A stretch of 64,000 bases of DNA, taken from positions 2,080,001-2,144,000 of the forward strand of contig NZ_CP133548.1 in NCBI RefSeq assembly GCF_031198435.1. The letters are read 5' to 3'. This document shows positions 1-7,224 of the stretch, one piece after another (within the stretch, counting starts at the first letter, position 1; the number at the start of each line of letters is the position of its first letter). This stretch comes from Pleionea litopenaei. Its GTDB lineage: Bacteria > Pseudomonadota > Gammaproteobacteria > Enterobacterales > Kangiellaceae. The notes under the pieces are model-generated. The model searched no databases, was not told the origin of the DNA, and saw only the letters and a program-made list of their open reading frames with translations. The translations under genes and the position numbers were made by a program.

Positions 1-152
1 TTCAAAAAAAGTTCAAAGCTGAGCAATTATAGAACAATATGGCTAATTAAGCGGCAGTAAAGGCGGATTTTTGTACTAACCCACTGCGCAAAAGCCATGC
101 GAAGCGTCTAGGCTTATAGTTAAATGAATTAGAAACTCAGAGCTTTTGCCCT

Positions 153-614
153 ATGGTAGTCACTCGACATCTATTAATAGTTGTCATCGTTACACTATTA
201 GTTGCGTGTTCCGAAGATCCCTCTTCGACCAACGCCGGATTGCCGGAACCTAAGATACCCATTCATAAGTTAGAAGAAGGAGAAGCCAAACGCCTAATAG
301 AAGAGTGCCTCGATAAATTAACACTCGATCAAGAAGAGTATTCCAATAAGATGGAAGGACAATTTGAAGCCATCAGTGAGCATACCGATGAATCTTATCG
401 AGGTCGCGTCCCCTCAAGTAGCTACGCATCGATGGAAAAGCGGCTCAAACAATTTGTACGATTTCGAACATTAAACTTAAGTTTTGCCTATTGGGGTTCG
501 GAGAGAACGCCCGAAGGGCATCTATCTCGCTATGTCTTGGTAAGGCACTGTCGAACCAACGGTCGAACCATCACAGATACGCTACGCTCAGGAAAAATTA
601 AACTCGCTCGCTGA
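153..614 (+). CDS. putative lipoprotein, function unknown
   Basis: A 153-residue protein I do not recognise. It begins with a short positively charged stretch, a hydrophobic segment (about residues 7-18) and a lipobox LVAC with Cys19, so it should be lipidated and held in the periplasm on the inner or outer membrane. The rest is hydrophilic, with Glu/Lys-rich helical stretches and two further cysteines (EECLDKL near the start, VRHCRTNG near the end) that could pair in the periplasm. The ribosome-binding site in front of the ATG is weak. It stands alone, 120 bases before the cyclophilin gene on the same strand, with no clear terminator between them. The lipoprotein call is well supported; no function can be given. 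Confidence 0.7.
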   Translation: MVVTRHLLIVVIVTLLVACSEDPSSTNAGLPEPKIPIHKLEEGEAKRLIEECLDKLTLDQEEYSNKMEGQFEAISEHTDESYRGRVPSSSYASMEKRLKQFVRFRTLNLSFAYWGSERTPEGHLSRYVLVRHCRTNGRTITDTLRSGKIKLAR

Positions 615-734
615 ACGATGTCTCCTTTTATCGGTCGAAGACTAGAGATTCAGCGATTGTCGGTAGATTTCTGAGACAGATTCGCTTAGTCTTTGCACCC
701 TTAATTTAAAACTAATAACTAAGCACCTATATAT

Positions 735-1514
735 ATGATGAAAAAACTAATTGCTGCGGTCATTTTGCCTTTTACTTTATCCGCACAGGCTACCGTTGTA
801 GAAATACAAACAAACTTAGGCACAATCGAAGTCAATCTATTTGATAATGCAACTCCAGAAACCGTGGAGAATTTCTTAGCCTATGTTAACAACGGATCAT
901 ATAACGGTTCTATTATGCATCGTTTAGAGCCAAACTTTGTATTACAAGGCGGCGGCTATGTTTATAACGGCAGTGATACCTTAACCGGCATCGAAACTGC
1001 GCCCCCAGTTGTTAATGAACCCGTCTACTCAAATGTTCGCGGAACCATTGCGATGGCGAAGCTGAGCGGCAACCCAGACAGCGCAACCGTTCAGTGGTTT
1101 ATCAATCTAGAAAATAACAGCGCAAACTTGGATGTTCAAAACGGTGGTTTCACAGTATTTGGGCAAGTCACCGCTGGAATGGATATTGTCGATACAATTG
1201 CTGCTTTTGATATCTTCAATTTTGGCGGCTCGCTCGGACAACTTCCGCTACGCGACTACACTGAAGAAGACTTTAATGGCGATCCAGACAACAACATTGA
1301 TCCTGTCACGCCAGACAGCACCAACTTTATCATTGTTGAAAATTTAGTCATCACCGATGCAACGGTAGATACAGCTAGTGGACTTAACCCCACTCCCAAC
1401 ACTTTAATCGATAACGTCAGTGAAGAGCCTTTCTCAGAATCGACTAAAACCGGTGCAATCCCCTTATCGGCATTGCTTTTATCTATTTTGGCTTTTTGGC
1501 GTCGTCGCGTTTAG
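735..1514 (+). CDS. secreted cyclophilin-type peptidyl-prolyl isomerase with C-terminal membrane anchor
   Basis: Cyclophilins catalyse cis-trans isomerisation of Xaa-Pro bonds and help fold exported proteins. The 259-residue product has an N-terminal signal peptide (MMKKLIAAVILPFTLSAQA) and a cyclophilin core with the family motifs MHRLEPNFVLQGGG (catalytic His-Arg), QWFINL and FTVFGQV. After the core, about 60 residues of Ser/Thr/Asn-rich linker lead to a hydrophobic segment (GAIPLSALLLSILAFW) ending in RRRV. That tail resembles a sorting/anchoring tail of the GlyGly-CTERM kind, although the glycine run is weak. Plain bacterial cyclophilins stop after the core at roughly 165-190 residues. 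Two adjacent ATGs (735, 738) are possible starts. The 3' end overlaps the convergent gene by about 32 bases. The family call is sure; the tail function is inferred. Confidence 0.9.
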   Translation: MMKKLIAAVILPFTLSAQATVVEIQTNLGTIEVNLFDNATPETVENFLAYVNNGSYNGSIMHRLEPNFVLQGGGYVYNGSDTLTGIETAPPVVNEPVYSNVRGTIAMAKLSGNPDSATVQWFINLENNSANLDVQNGGFTVFGQVTAGMDIVDTIAAFDIFNFGGSLGQLPLRDYTEEDFNGDPDNNIDPVTPDSTNFIIVENLVITDATVDTASGLNPTPNTLIDNVSEEPFSESTKTGAIPLSALLLSILAFWRRRV

Positions 1515-1974
1515 ACGCAGACTGCTCTTTATTGGCCATTGGGGCGTTTCGAATTCGCCCCAATGCCTTCTCTAGAACCCCTCGTGTTTTACCTGATACT
1601 TTACCTTCTGAATATTCTCGCTTGATCACCTGTTCAATCTGATCAACCAATTGGTCAATACTCACTTCTTCATCATCAGAGTCACGGTGTTGTTCAAATA
1701 GGTCAATTTTTCGCTCAGTACGGCGACCAAACGATAAAAGACGATCAAAGTGTTTTCGTTTTTGAGGATCACTCTCAAAGATGTCGACCAGGGTTACTAT
1801 GATTGAAAGCGGACTTAAAAGAATGTCGCGAATCGCATCTGCCGCCAGCTTCAGTTGAAAAACCCCAAGACGTTTCAAATGATACCAGTTCGATGGAGTC
1901 ATTGAACGATCAGAGCTTTCGCTGTCTTGTTGATGGGCTTTATTACCCTCTTCTTTCTCTGGGCTTTGTTTCAT
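1483..1974 (-). CDS. conserved hypothetical protein, about 163 residues
   Basis: I do not recognise a named family. The product has a charged, low-complexity N-terminus, a central amphipathic to hydrophobic segment (FQLKLAADAIRDILLSPLSI continuing through IIVTLVDIFES, about residues 40-70) that may sit on or in the membrane, then a charged helical part rich in Glu, Asp, Lys and Arg, ending in a basic tail (KRDDAKKPK). An ATG at 1974 is chosen; GTG codons at 1989 and 1986 would add five residues, and neither start has a convincing ribosome-binding site. The stop lies inside the end of the convergent cyclophilin gene. Good length, sensible composition and the position between two real genes support a genuine gene. 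Confidence 0.6.
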   Translation of the reverse strand: MKQSPEKEEGNKAHQQDSESSDRSMTPSNWYHLKRLGVFQLKLAADAIRDILLSPLSIIVTLVDIFESDPQKRKHFDRLLSFGRRTERKIDLFEQHRDSDDEEVSIDQLVDQIEQVIKREYSEGKVSGKTRGVLEKALGRIRNAPMANKEQSASKRDDAKKPK

Positions 1975-2366
1975 ACTGACTGACACCACTGATTATTCAA
2001 TATCTTTATCAATCATGATGCTCATTCAGAGCTGATCGATGTTTGGTTGGCAAATATATCAAAAACCAATCAGAAAGAAAGCATCCATTGGAGTCACTCG
2101 CTCATACCCCACTAAATATTTGCTCTAATTTCTTTCCTCAAATAAACGCATTTATCCCTTTAAAAACCGTCACTGAATGACTTAACCCGTTGAATTGACG
2201 CGTCTTAGTAATAAACGTCGCAATTCGATAAAAGCCTTTGCTCGATCATTCAAACCACTTGAACAACAATGGCTTCACTTGAGCAGCAAGGCATCTTGAC
2301 ACTCAAGGCATCAACCGAATTGTTGCTCGGGTTAAGAGCCAACAGAAGAATGGGAAAAGGAATAAC
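1975..2366. other. intergenic region with promoter of the RiPP cluster
   Basis: A 392-base stretch without a gene, between the divergent hypothetical gene and the ATP-grasp ligase gene. It holds the direct repeats and TTGACA box listed separately (2256-2301) and a ribosome-binding site AAGGA just before the ATG at 2367. A part of the region reads as an imperfect inverted repeat (GAGCAGCA near 2281 and TGTTGCTC near 2321). No RNA gene was seen. Confidence 0.6.
2256..2301 (+). promoter_or_regulatory. 20-bp-period direct repeat abutting a -35-like TTGACA
   Basis: Two near-identical copies lie head to tail: CACTTGAACAACAATGGC at 2256-2273 and CACTTGAGCAGCAAGGC at 2276-2292, a 20-base period (about two helical turns). 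The second copy ends four bases before TTGACA at 2296-2301. No good -10 sequence follows at 16-18 bases, as in many activator-dependent promoters. Direct repeats at two-turn spacing next to -35 are the usual layout for AraC-type activators. It sits 66-111 bases ahead of the ATP-grasp gene. The repeat is seen directly; its function is inferred. Confidence 0.45.
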
Positions 2367-3491
2367 ATGAGTAATAAATTATTAATACCAACGTATAGCG
2401 GAGATATTCATGCCGTTGCCGTGGAGCAAGCAATCCGTCAAAAAGGACACGATTGCTACCGCTGGCACGCTACGGACTTTCCCACTAAGCAATACATTAA
2501 CTATGTAAATGTTGGAACCCATTCAGACGCTACATACATCCTCTTAGATGAGCTTCAAGGTGAATTCAACATCGCGGACTTTGACACGGTTTGGCATCGC
2601 AGACCTTCTGAACCAGTATTACCAAAAGATCTGCATGAAGGCGATCGCATTCAAGCTCGACGCGAATCCATTGCTCTGGCCAAATCGATTTGGCATTTCG
2701 TTAATCCGAACGCTTTTTGGGTGAACCACTTTAATACCGTTTCTTACTCCGGCCTAAAACCACTGCAACTAAAAATTGCTAAACAGGTTGGCTTAAAGAT
2801 ACCCGATACCTTGATCAGTAATCAGCCAGAACAAATTCGTGAGTTTATCAAACTGCATCAAGGGAATCTTATTTACAAACCCCTAAATCAATTGGGTTGG
2901 ACTGGCGAAGATCGCTTCTATAGTGTTATTACCTCAAAAATATCCGAGGAAGATTTACCGAGCGATGAATACCTACGATTATCGCCAGGTATTTTTCAAC
3001 CCTATCAAGAAAAAGCCTACGAACTGAGAGTGACCTTTATGGGCAAGATGCCCATCGCAGCAAAGCTTCACTCTCAAGACAATGCAAGTACAGTGATTGA
3101 CTGGCGTACCTGCTCATATTCGAAAACAGAAATGACCGTAAGCCCTTACCAACTACCTGACAAGATTGTTGAGCAATGCTGGAAGCTCATGCAACAACTC
3201 GGCATAGTTTTTGGTTGCTTCGACTTTATTGTCACACCCGATCGCGAATATATCTTTTTAGAAGTCAATCCTATGGGCCAATTCTTGTGGGTCGAAGAGC
3301 TAAATCCCGACATTATGATGCTTGATGCATTTAGCGAATTCTTACTCGCTAAGACTGTCGATTTTCAATGGGCACCTTCGAAGTCATCCATAAGATATGA
3401 AGGCACACTTAAGCAAACTGCAAATAACTTAAACGCCGATGACCGAAACAGTCATCTAGAGCCAGAACGAACACTATTTCCAACAGATTAA
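2367..3491 (+). CDS. ATP-grasp ribosomal-peptide ligase (MvdC/MvdD-like, graspetide macrocyclase)
   Basis: A 374-residue ATP-grasp enzyme of the type that makes graspetides: it activates Asp/Glu side-chain carboxylates of a precursor peptide with ATP and joins them to Ser/Thr (ester) or Lys (amide) side chains. Visible landmarks: the N-terminal WHRRP segment (residues 76-80) common in this family, nucleotide-binding IYKPLNQLGW with Lys171, the YELRV strand (219-222) and the metal-binding residues Asp286, Glu299 and Asn301 in FGCFDF and FLEVNPMGQFLW. The length and NPxGQFLW motif match MvdC/MvdD-like ligases rather than RimK or glutathione synthetase. AAGGA precedes the ATG. It heads a same-strand run with a leader-core peptide, HlyD protein and C39 exporter, which supports the peptide-maturase reading. 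The ring topology cannot be told from sequence. Confidence 0.88.
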   Translation: MSNKLLIPTYSGDIHAVAVEQAIRQKGHDCYRWHATDFPTKQYINYVNVGTHSDATYILLDELQGEFNIADFDTVWHRRPSEPVLPKDLHEGDRIQARRESIALAKSIWHFVNPNAFWVNHFNTVSYSGLKPLQLKIAKQVGLKIPDTLISNQPEQIREFIKLHQGNLIYKPLNQLGWTGEDRFYSVITSKISEEDLPSDEYLRLSPGIFQPYQEKAYELRVTFMGKMPIAAKLHSQDNASTVIDWRTCSYSKTEMTVSPYQLPDKIVEQCWKLMQQLGIVFGCFDFIVTPDREYIFLEVNPMGQFLWVEELNPDIMMLDAFSEFLLAKTVDFQWAPSKSSIRYEGTLKQTANNLNADDRNSHLEPERTLFPTD

Positions 3492-3502
3492 AAAGAATTT
3501 GT

Positions 3503-3523
3503 CGGTTCTCGTATTGAGAGCCG
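3503..3523 (+). other. stem-loop upstream of the precursor gene
   Basis: CGGTTCTC (3503-3510) pairs with GAGAGCCG (3516-3523) across a five-base loop, with one G-U pair in an eight-base stem. It lies between the ligase stop and the precursor start, with no T-run after it. It could shape processing or stability of the precursor message. Confidence 0.4.
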
Positions 3524-3568
3524 GTAATAACCGCCAATAAGGCAAATTTAACTTTAAGGAGAAAACTT

Positions 3569-3748
3569 ATGTCTAACAAAACTGACAAACAAGAAAATCG
3601 CATTTTAGGTCGTATGGTTGCTCGAGAAATCAGCAATGAAGAACTTAAGCAGGTTTCTGGTGCTGCTTCTGGTGGTAGTGGCCATTCTTACAGCGGTCCA
3701 TTCCTACGTGGCCAAATCGACGATGCAAATCCTACTGATGATTTCTAG
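3569..3748 (+). CDS. graspetide-type RiPP precursor peptide with double-glycine-like leader (59 aa)
   Basis: A 59-codon gene with a strong ribosome-binding site (TAAGGAG, seven bases before the ATG). Leader, about residues 1-32: charged N-terminus, helix-like RILGRMVAREISNEELKQ and the ending ELKQVSGA, matching the EL..VSGG/GA pattern cut by C39 peptidases; cleavage is expected after Gly31-Ala32. Core, about 27 residues: Gly/Ser-rich ASGGSGHSYSGPFLRGQ, then acidic IDDANPTDDF. The core has four Asp (51, 52, 57, 58), several Ser and one Thr (56) but no Lys or Glu, so an ATP-grasp enzyme could make Ser/Thr-Asp esters but not Lys amides. It sits between the ligase and exporter genes, exactly where a precursor belongs. 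The core does not match the microviridin motif TxKYPSD. Ring pattern and bioactivity are unknown. Confidence 0.85.
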   Translation: MSNKTDKQENRILGRMVAREISNEELKQVSGAASGGSGHSYSGPFLRGQIDDANPTDDF

Positions 3749-3758
3749 TTGATTACAC

Positions 3759-3776
3759 GGGCGCCGAAAGGCGCCC
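3759..3776 (+). terminator. GC-rich GNRA hairpin after the precursor gene (attenuator or processing site)
   Basis: GGGCGCC (3759-3765), GAAA tetraloop, GGCGCCC (3770-3776): a perfect seven-base GC stem ten bases after the precursor stop. There is no following T-run, so it is more likely a partial terminator or 3' stabiliser giving more precursor than exporter transcript than a full stop. Confidence 0.5.
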
Positions 3777-3853
3777 ACACCCTTCGTTTGAACAGCTGTG
3801 TTTGAAGCAACTGCTTTAAATAAGCTTGCATCTGCTAATTTGGTTTATAACGC

Positions 3854-5098
3854 ATGAGTAACTTATTTCGCCAAGAAGCCATCGAATCTAAGACCGAACG
3901 CCTAATCGGCGAAGTCACTATTGCCTCTCAACCACGCTATAAACGTTTCACCCTTTTTACTTCAACGATTTTACTATTCGTCATTTTGATTGCTTATTCT
4001 ACTGAGTACTCTAAGGTCAAAACCGTTCAAGGCTATATTGAACCAACGTCAGGGGAAATAAAAATCTACGCGCCCATCGATGGACGCATTTCAAATATTT
4101 CCATCAGTGAAGACTCCTTGCTAGAAAAGGGGCAGCTCGTGGCAATCATTGACTCCATATACCATTCAAAAGATGTCAGTAATGTCGACCAATTCATTTC
4201 TGAAAAGTTATCTGCACAAAAGCAATACATCGAGCAACGAATCATCAACCAAGAACAGCTAAACATTGAAAAACGCATCATCATACAGAATCAGTTAGAT
4301 TCATTGCTTATTGAAATCGAGAAGTATGAAGAGAAAACATCGGTCGAAAAGCACTTACTCGATATGGCCGAAAAGAAAGTATCACAAGCCAAAAAGCTAC
4401 GCTCACTGAAACATATCTCTCTACAAGAATTTGAACAGATATCTGAAAAGCATGCTCAACAGCAACTCAGCCATATGAGCGCTCTGCTGGAGCTCCGAAC
4501 AAAGAAAAAACAAATGCAAACCATGAAAGGTGAGTTAAATCTTTTGAAAATAACGATGGCCTCTGAAATCAATCAACTAAAAGAAAAGCTCGCTGATATT
4601 AATATTCAGCAAGCTTCGATACAACGAGAGTCGACATCGAGTTTAATCAGTCCCATCGATGGTCGTGCTACTTCAATGAACATAAAACTGCACCAAGAAG
4701 TTAAACGAGGTGACCTACTGTTTACAGTTTATCCGTTAGAGCCAAAATATGAAGCGTCTATTCTTGTGCCTAGCCGGCTTTATGGTGACCTTAAATTGAA
4801 TCAAGAAATAATGATTAAATACTCAGCATTTCCCTTTAGGCGTTATGGCATTTATAAAGGCCGTATCAAAGAACTGCCTAAGACTATAACTCATCACCAA
4901 GACAACAGCAGCCCGGTTTATATTTCAGAGCCGTTTTACCGCGTTAAAGTGGCTATCAATGATCAGTCGTTAAGTTACAACAATGAAACATACCATTTAA
5001 CCTCAGGGTTGGTTTTTAACGCCGACATTGTTTTATCTAAACAACCATTAATAGAAGCTTTGTTGTTTCCAATATTCGAATCTTTGGACCAATCATGA
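3854..5098 (+). CDS. HlyD-family periplasmic adaptor of the peptide exporter
   Basis: A 414-residue membrane fusion protein. One N-terminal transmembrane helix (FTLFTSTILLFVILIAYS, about residues 31-50) is followed by a lipoyl-like barrel half (GEIKIYAPIDGRISNISISE), a long coiled coil (about 115-250, rich in Gln, Glu, Lys and Leu), the second half (SSLISPIDGRATSMNIKLHQ) and a C-terminal beta domain. This order is that of bacteriocin-type HlyD adaptors, which link an inner-membrane ABC exporter to an outer-membrane duct such as TolC. It ends in a four-base ATGA overlap with the C39 ABC transporter gene, so the two are translated together. No outer-membrane partner gene is near, so a general TolC elsewhere is assumed. 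The ribosome-binding site is weak. Confidence 0.9.
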   Translation: MSNLFRQEAIESKTERLIGEVTIASQPRYKRFTLFTSTILLFVILIAYSTEYSKVKTVQGYIEPTSGEIKIYAPIDGRISNISISEDSLLEKGQLVAIIDSIYHSKDVSNVDQFISEKLSAQKQYIEQRIINQEQLNIEKRIIIQNQLDSLLIEIEKYEEKTSVEKHLLDMAEKKVSQAKKLRSLKHISLQEFEQISEKHAQQQLSHMSALLELRTKKKQMQTMKGELNLLKITMASEINQLKEKLADINIQQASIQRESTSSLISPIDGRATSMNIKLHQEVKRGDLLFTVYPLEPKYEASILVPSRLYGDLKLNQEIMIKYSAFPFRRYGIYKGRIKELPKTITHHQDNSSPVYISEPFYRVKVAINDQSLSYNNETYHLTSGLVFNADIVLSKQPLIEALLFPIFESLDQS

Positions 5099-7203
5099 AC
5101 GCTCATTTGCCATCCCTCGCCTTTAAGAGAAAGAAGCAAGTATCACTTATTTTGCAGTCTGAAATGTCAGAGTGCTCCCTCGCTTGCTTAGCTATGGTTG
5201 CAGGATATTATGGGCACCAGGTTGATCTCAATAGCATGCGATTAAAGTTTCAAGTCACTTCGCGAGGCGCTACATTAGAAAGCCTGATCAGTAATGCTCA
5301 AACCCTCAACTTTGCCACTCGAGCGTTGCGACTTGAACCTGAGTTATTTGATCAACTCACGCTGCCCGCTATATTGCATTGGAACTTCAACCATTTTGTG
5401 GTTTTATCTGAGTGCAAAGATAATCAATTTACAATTTACGACCCTGCCGTCGGTAAGCGTCAGATTACATTTGAAACCTTGTCTAAAAGTTTTACCGGAA
5501 TAGCTCTGGAGTTAACTCCACTGCAAAACTTCGAGCAAATAAAAGATACGACTGAACTCAAAGTTTGGCAGCTTTGGTCTAAGGCCAATGGGCTCAAACG
5601 GTCTATAGCACAAATACTACTGCTTTCAGTGATCATACAACTCTGTTCAATGATTCTACCATTATTTATGCAGTTCTCGGTCGACAGCATTGTAATTTCA
5701 GAAGATATTAAATTGCTTTACGCGCTGGCGCTCGGCTTTTCCCTCTTTGCAGCTATTAAAGTCGGAACCGATTTACTCAGATCACATATCATTATCTATT
5801 TATCAAGTCATCTGTCCGTTCAGGTTGGTAATAATATTCTTAGCCATTTAATGTCATTGCCGCTTAAATGGTTTGAAAGTCGACACGTGGGTGATATTGT
5901 CTCTCGATTTTCATCTATTTATCCCATCAGAGACTTTATTTCTAAAGGTTTTGTCGAAGCCCTTGTCGATGGCACCATGGTTATCATTTCTTTAATTCTC
6001 ATGTTTATGTACAGCACAACTTTGGCCACCATTGTTCTTTCTGTAATTACTATTTATGCCATCGTTCGTTCAATCTTTTACACCCCGCTTAAAATCGCTC
6101 AAGAAGAGGAGCTTAGCGCAAAAGCAAAAGAAAATAGTAACTTTATGGAGACCATTAGAGCGGCTAAGACCATTAAGGCTTTCAGTAAAGAGGCGCAAAG
6201 ACAATCATTATGGCAAAGCTATTTTGTGTCAGCGACTAACTCACAAGTAAGATTATTAAAAGTCGATGTTGGCTTTAAAGCGGTGGTCGACGCTCTGCTA
6301 TCTTTAGAAAGTATTATTATTGTCGTAGTGGGAACACTGTTAGTCATTAATAACCAATTATCGATTGGGATGTTCTTTGCATTCTTTATTTACAAACAAC
6401 AATTTACGGATAAGTCTGTCACCTTAATTGAGAAATTTATTGAATTTAAGATGCTTAGACTGCACCTAGAAAGATTAAGCGACATTATTCTTTCAAAGCC
6501 CGAAAATATCGGTACCAAGGATTTATCCCGCGATCAATTCATACTGGGTCGAATTACAGTTAACGATCTTTCCTTTCAATTTAGTAAAAATGAACCTTTT
6601 GTATTCGCTCGTCTTAATTTCGATATTACCCCCGGTGAGTCTGTTGCGATCGTTGGGCCTTCGGGAGCAGGTAAGTCGACGCTGATGAAAATATTGATGG
6701 GTTTATTGGAACCTGTTAGTGGTGAAGTACTTTTAGATGGCATGAATGTGAAGACCATTGGAATCACTAATTATCGTCGTCAAATAGCGGCTGTTCAACA
6801 AGACGATGAACTGCTTTCTGGATCGTTAGCGGAGAACATTGCGTTTTTCTCAGACAAGATTGACTTTGAGCGAGTTCATCAATGCGCACAAATGGCTGCA
6901 ATTCATGATGACATCATGCAGATGCCAATGGGTTATAACACACTCGTAGGTGACATGGGTGCCGCATTGTCAGGCGGCCAGAAACAGCGCATTTTAATTG
7001 CGCGAGCGCTGTATCAACAGCCGAAAATATTATTGCTTGATGAGGCGACGTCGCATCTCGATGCTAAAACTGAGCGACTAGTGAACGAAGCAATAAAATC
7101 TCTCGCGATTACTCGAGTTTCTATCGCTCATCGCAAAGAAACCATTGAGTCAGCGGATCGCATTATTGATATTTCTCGCATTAACAATCCCTCGGCTCAC
7201 TAA
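5095..7203 (+). CDS. C39-peptidase-containing ABC transporter (PCAT), leader-cleaving exporter
   Basis: A 702-residue inner-membrane exporter that cuts double-glycine leaders and pumps out the released peptide. The N-terminal C39 peptidase (residues 15-135) keeps the full set: oxyanion Gln21, catalytic Cys27 in SEMSECSLACLAM, His100 in FNHFVVL and Asp116 in YDPA. A six-helix transmembrane domain follows (about 165-450), then an ABC ATPase with Walker A GPSGAGKST (about 521), signature LSGGQKQR (about 626) and Walker B ILLLDEATSHLD (about 646). An intact peptidase implies a double-glycine-type substrate, and the 59-residue precursor 1.3 kb upstream ends its leader in VSGA. The gene overlaps the HlyD gene by four bases. 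Only about 20 bases separate it from the convergent HTCS gene. Confidence 0.95.
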   Translation: MNAHLPSLAFKRKKQVSLILQSEMSECSLACLAMVAGYYGHQVDLNSMRLKFQVTSRGATLESLISNAQTLNFATRALRLEPELFDQLTLPAILHWNFNHFVVLSECKDNQFTIYDPAVGKRQITFETLSKSFTGIALELTPLQNFEQIKDTTELKVWQLWSKANGLKRSIAQILLLSVIIQLCSMILPLFMQFSVDSIVISEDIKLLYALALGFSLFAAIKVGTDLLRSHIIIYLSSHLSVQVGNNILSHLMSLPLKWFESRHVGDIVSRFSSIYPIRDFISKGFVEALVDGTMVIISLILMFMYSTTLATIVLSVITIYAIVRSIFYTPLKIAQEEELSAKAKENSNFMETIRAAKTIKAFSKEAQRQSLWQSYFVSATNSQVRLLKVDVGFKAVVDALLSLESIIIVVVGTLLVINNQLSIGMFFAFFIYKQQFTDKSVTLIEKFIEFKMLRLHLERLSDIILSKPENIGTKDLSRDQFILGRITVNDLSFQFSKNEPFVFARLNFDITPGESVAIVGPSGAGKSTLMKILMGLLEPVSGEVLLDGMNVKTIGITNYRRQIAAVQQDDELLSGSLAENIAFFSDKIDFERVHQCAQMAAIHDDIMQMPMGYNTLVGDMGAALSGGQKQRILIARALYQQPKILLLDEATSHLDAKTERLVNEAIKSLAITRVSIAHRKETIESADRIIDISRINNPSAH

Positions 7204-7224
7204 TGTACTACAAACCAATGATTT

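Noticed and set aside
2367-3491. Reading the ATP-grasp gene as a second RimK or a glutathione synthetase
   Set aside because: NPMGQFLW and WHRRP motifs, length and the precursor/exporter neighbours fit MvdC/MvdD-like ligases; a real RimK is at 44263.
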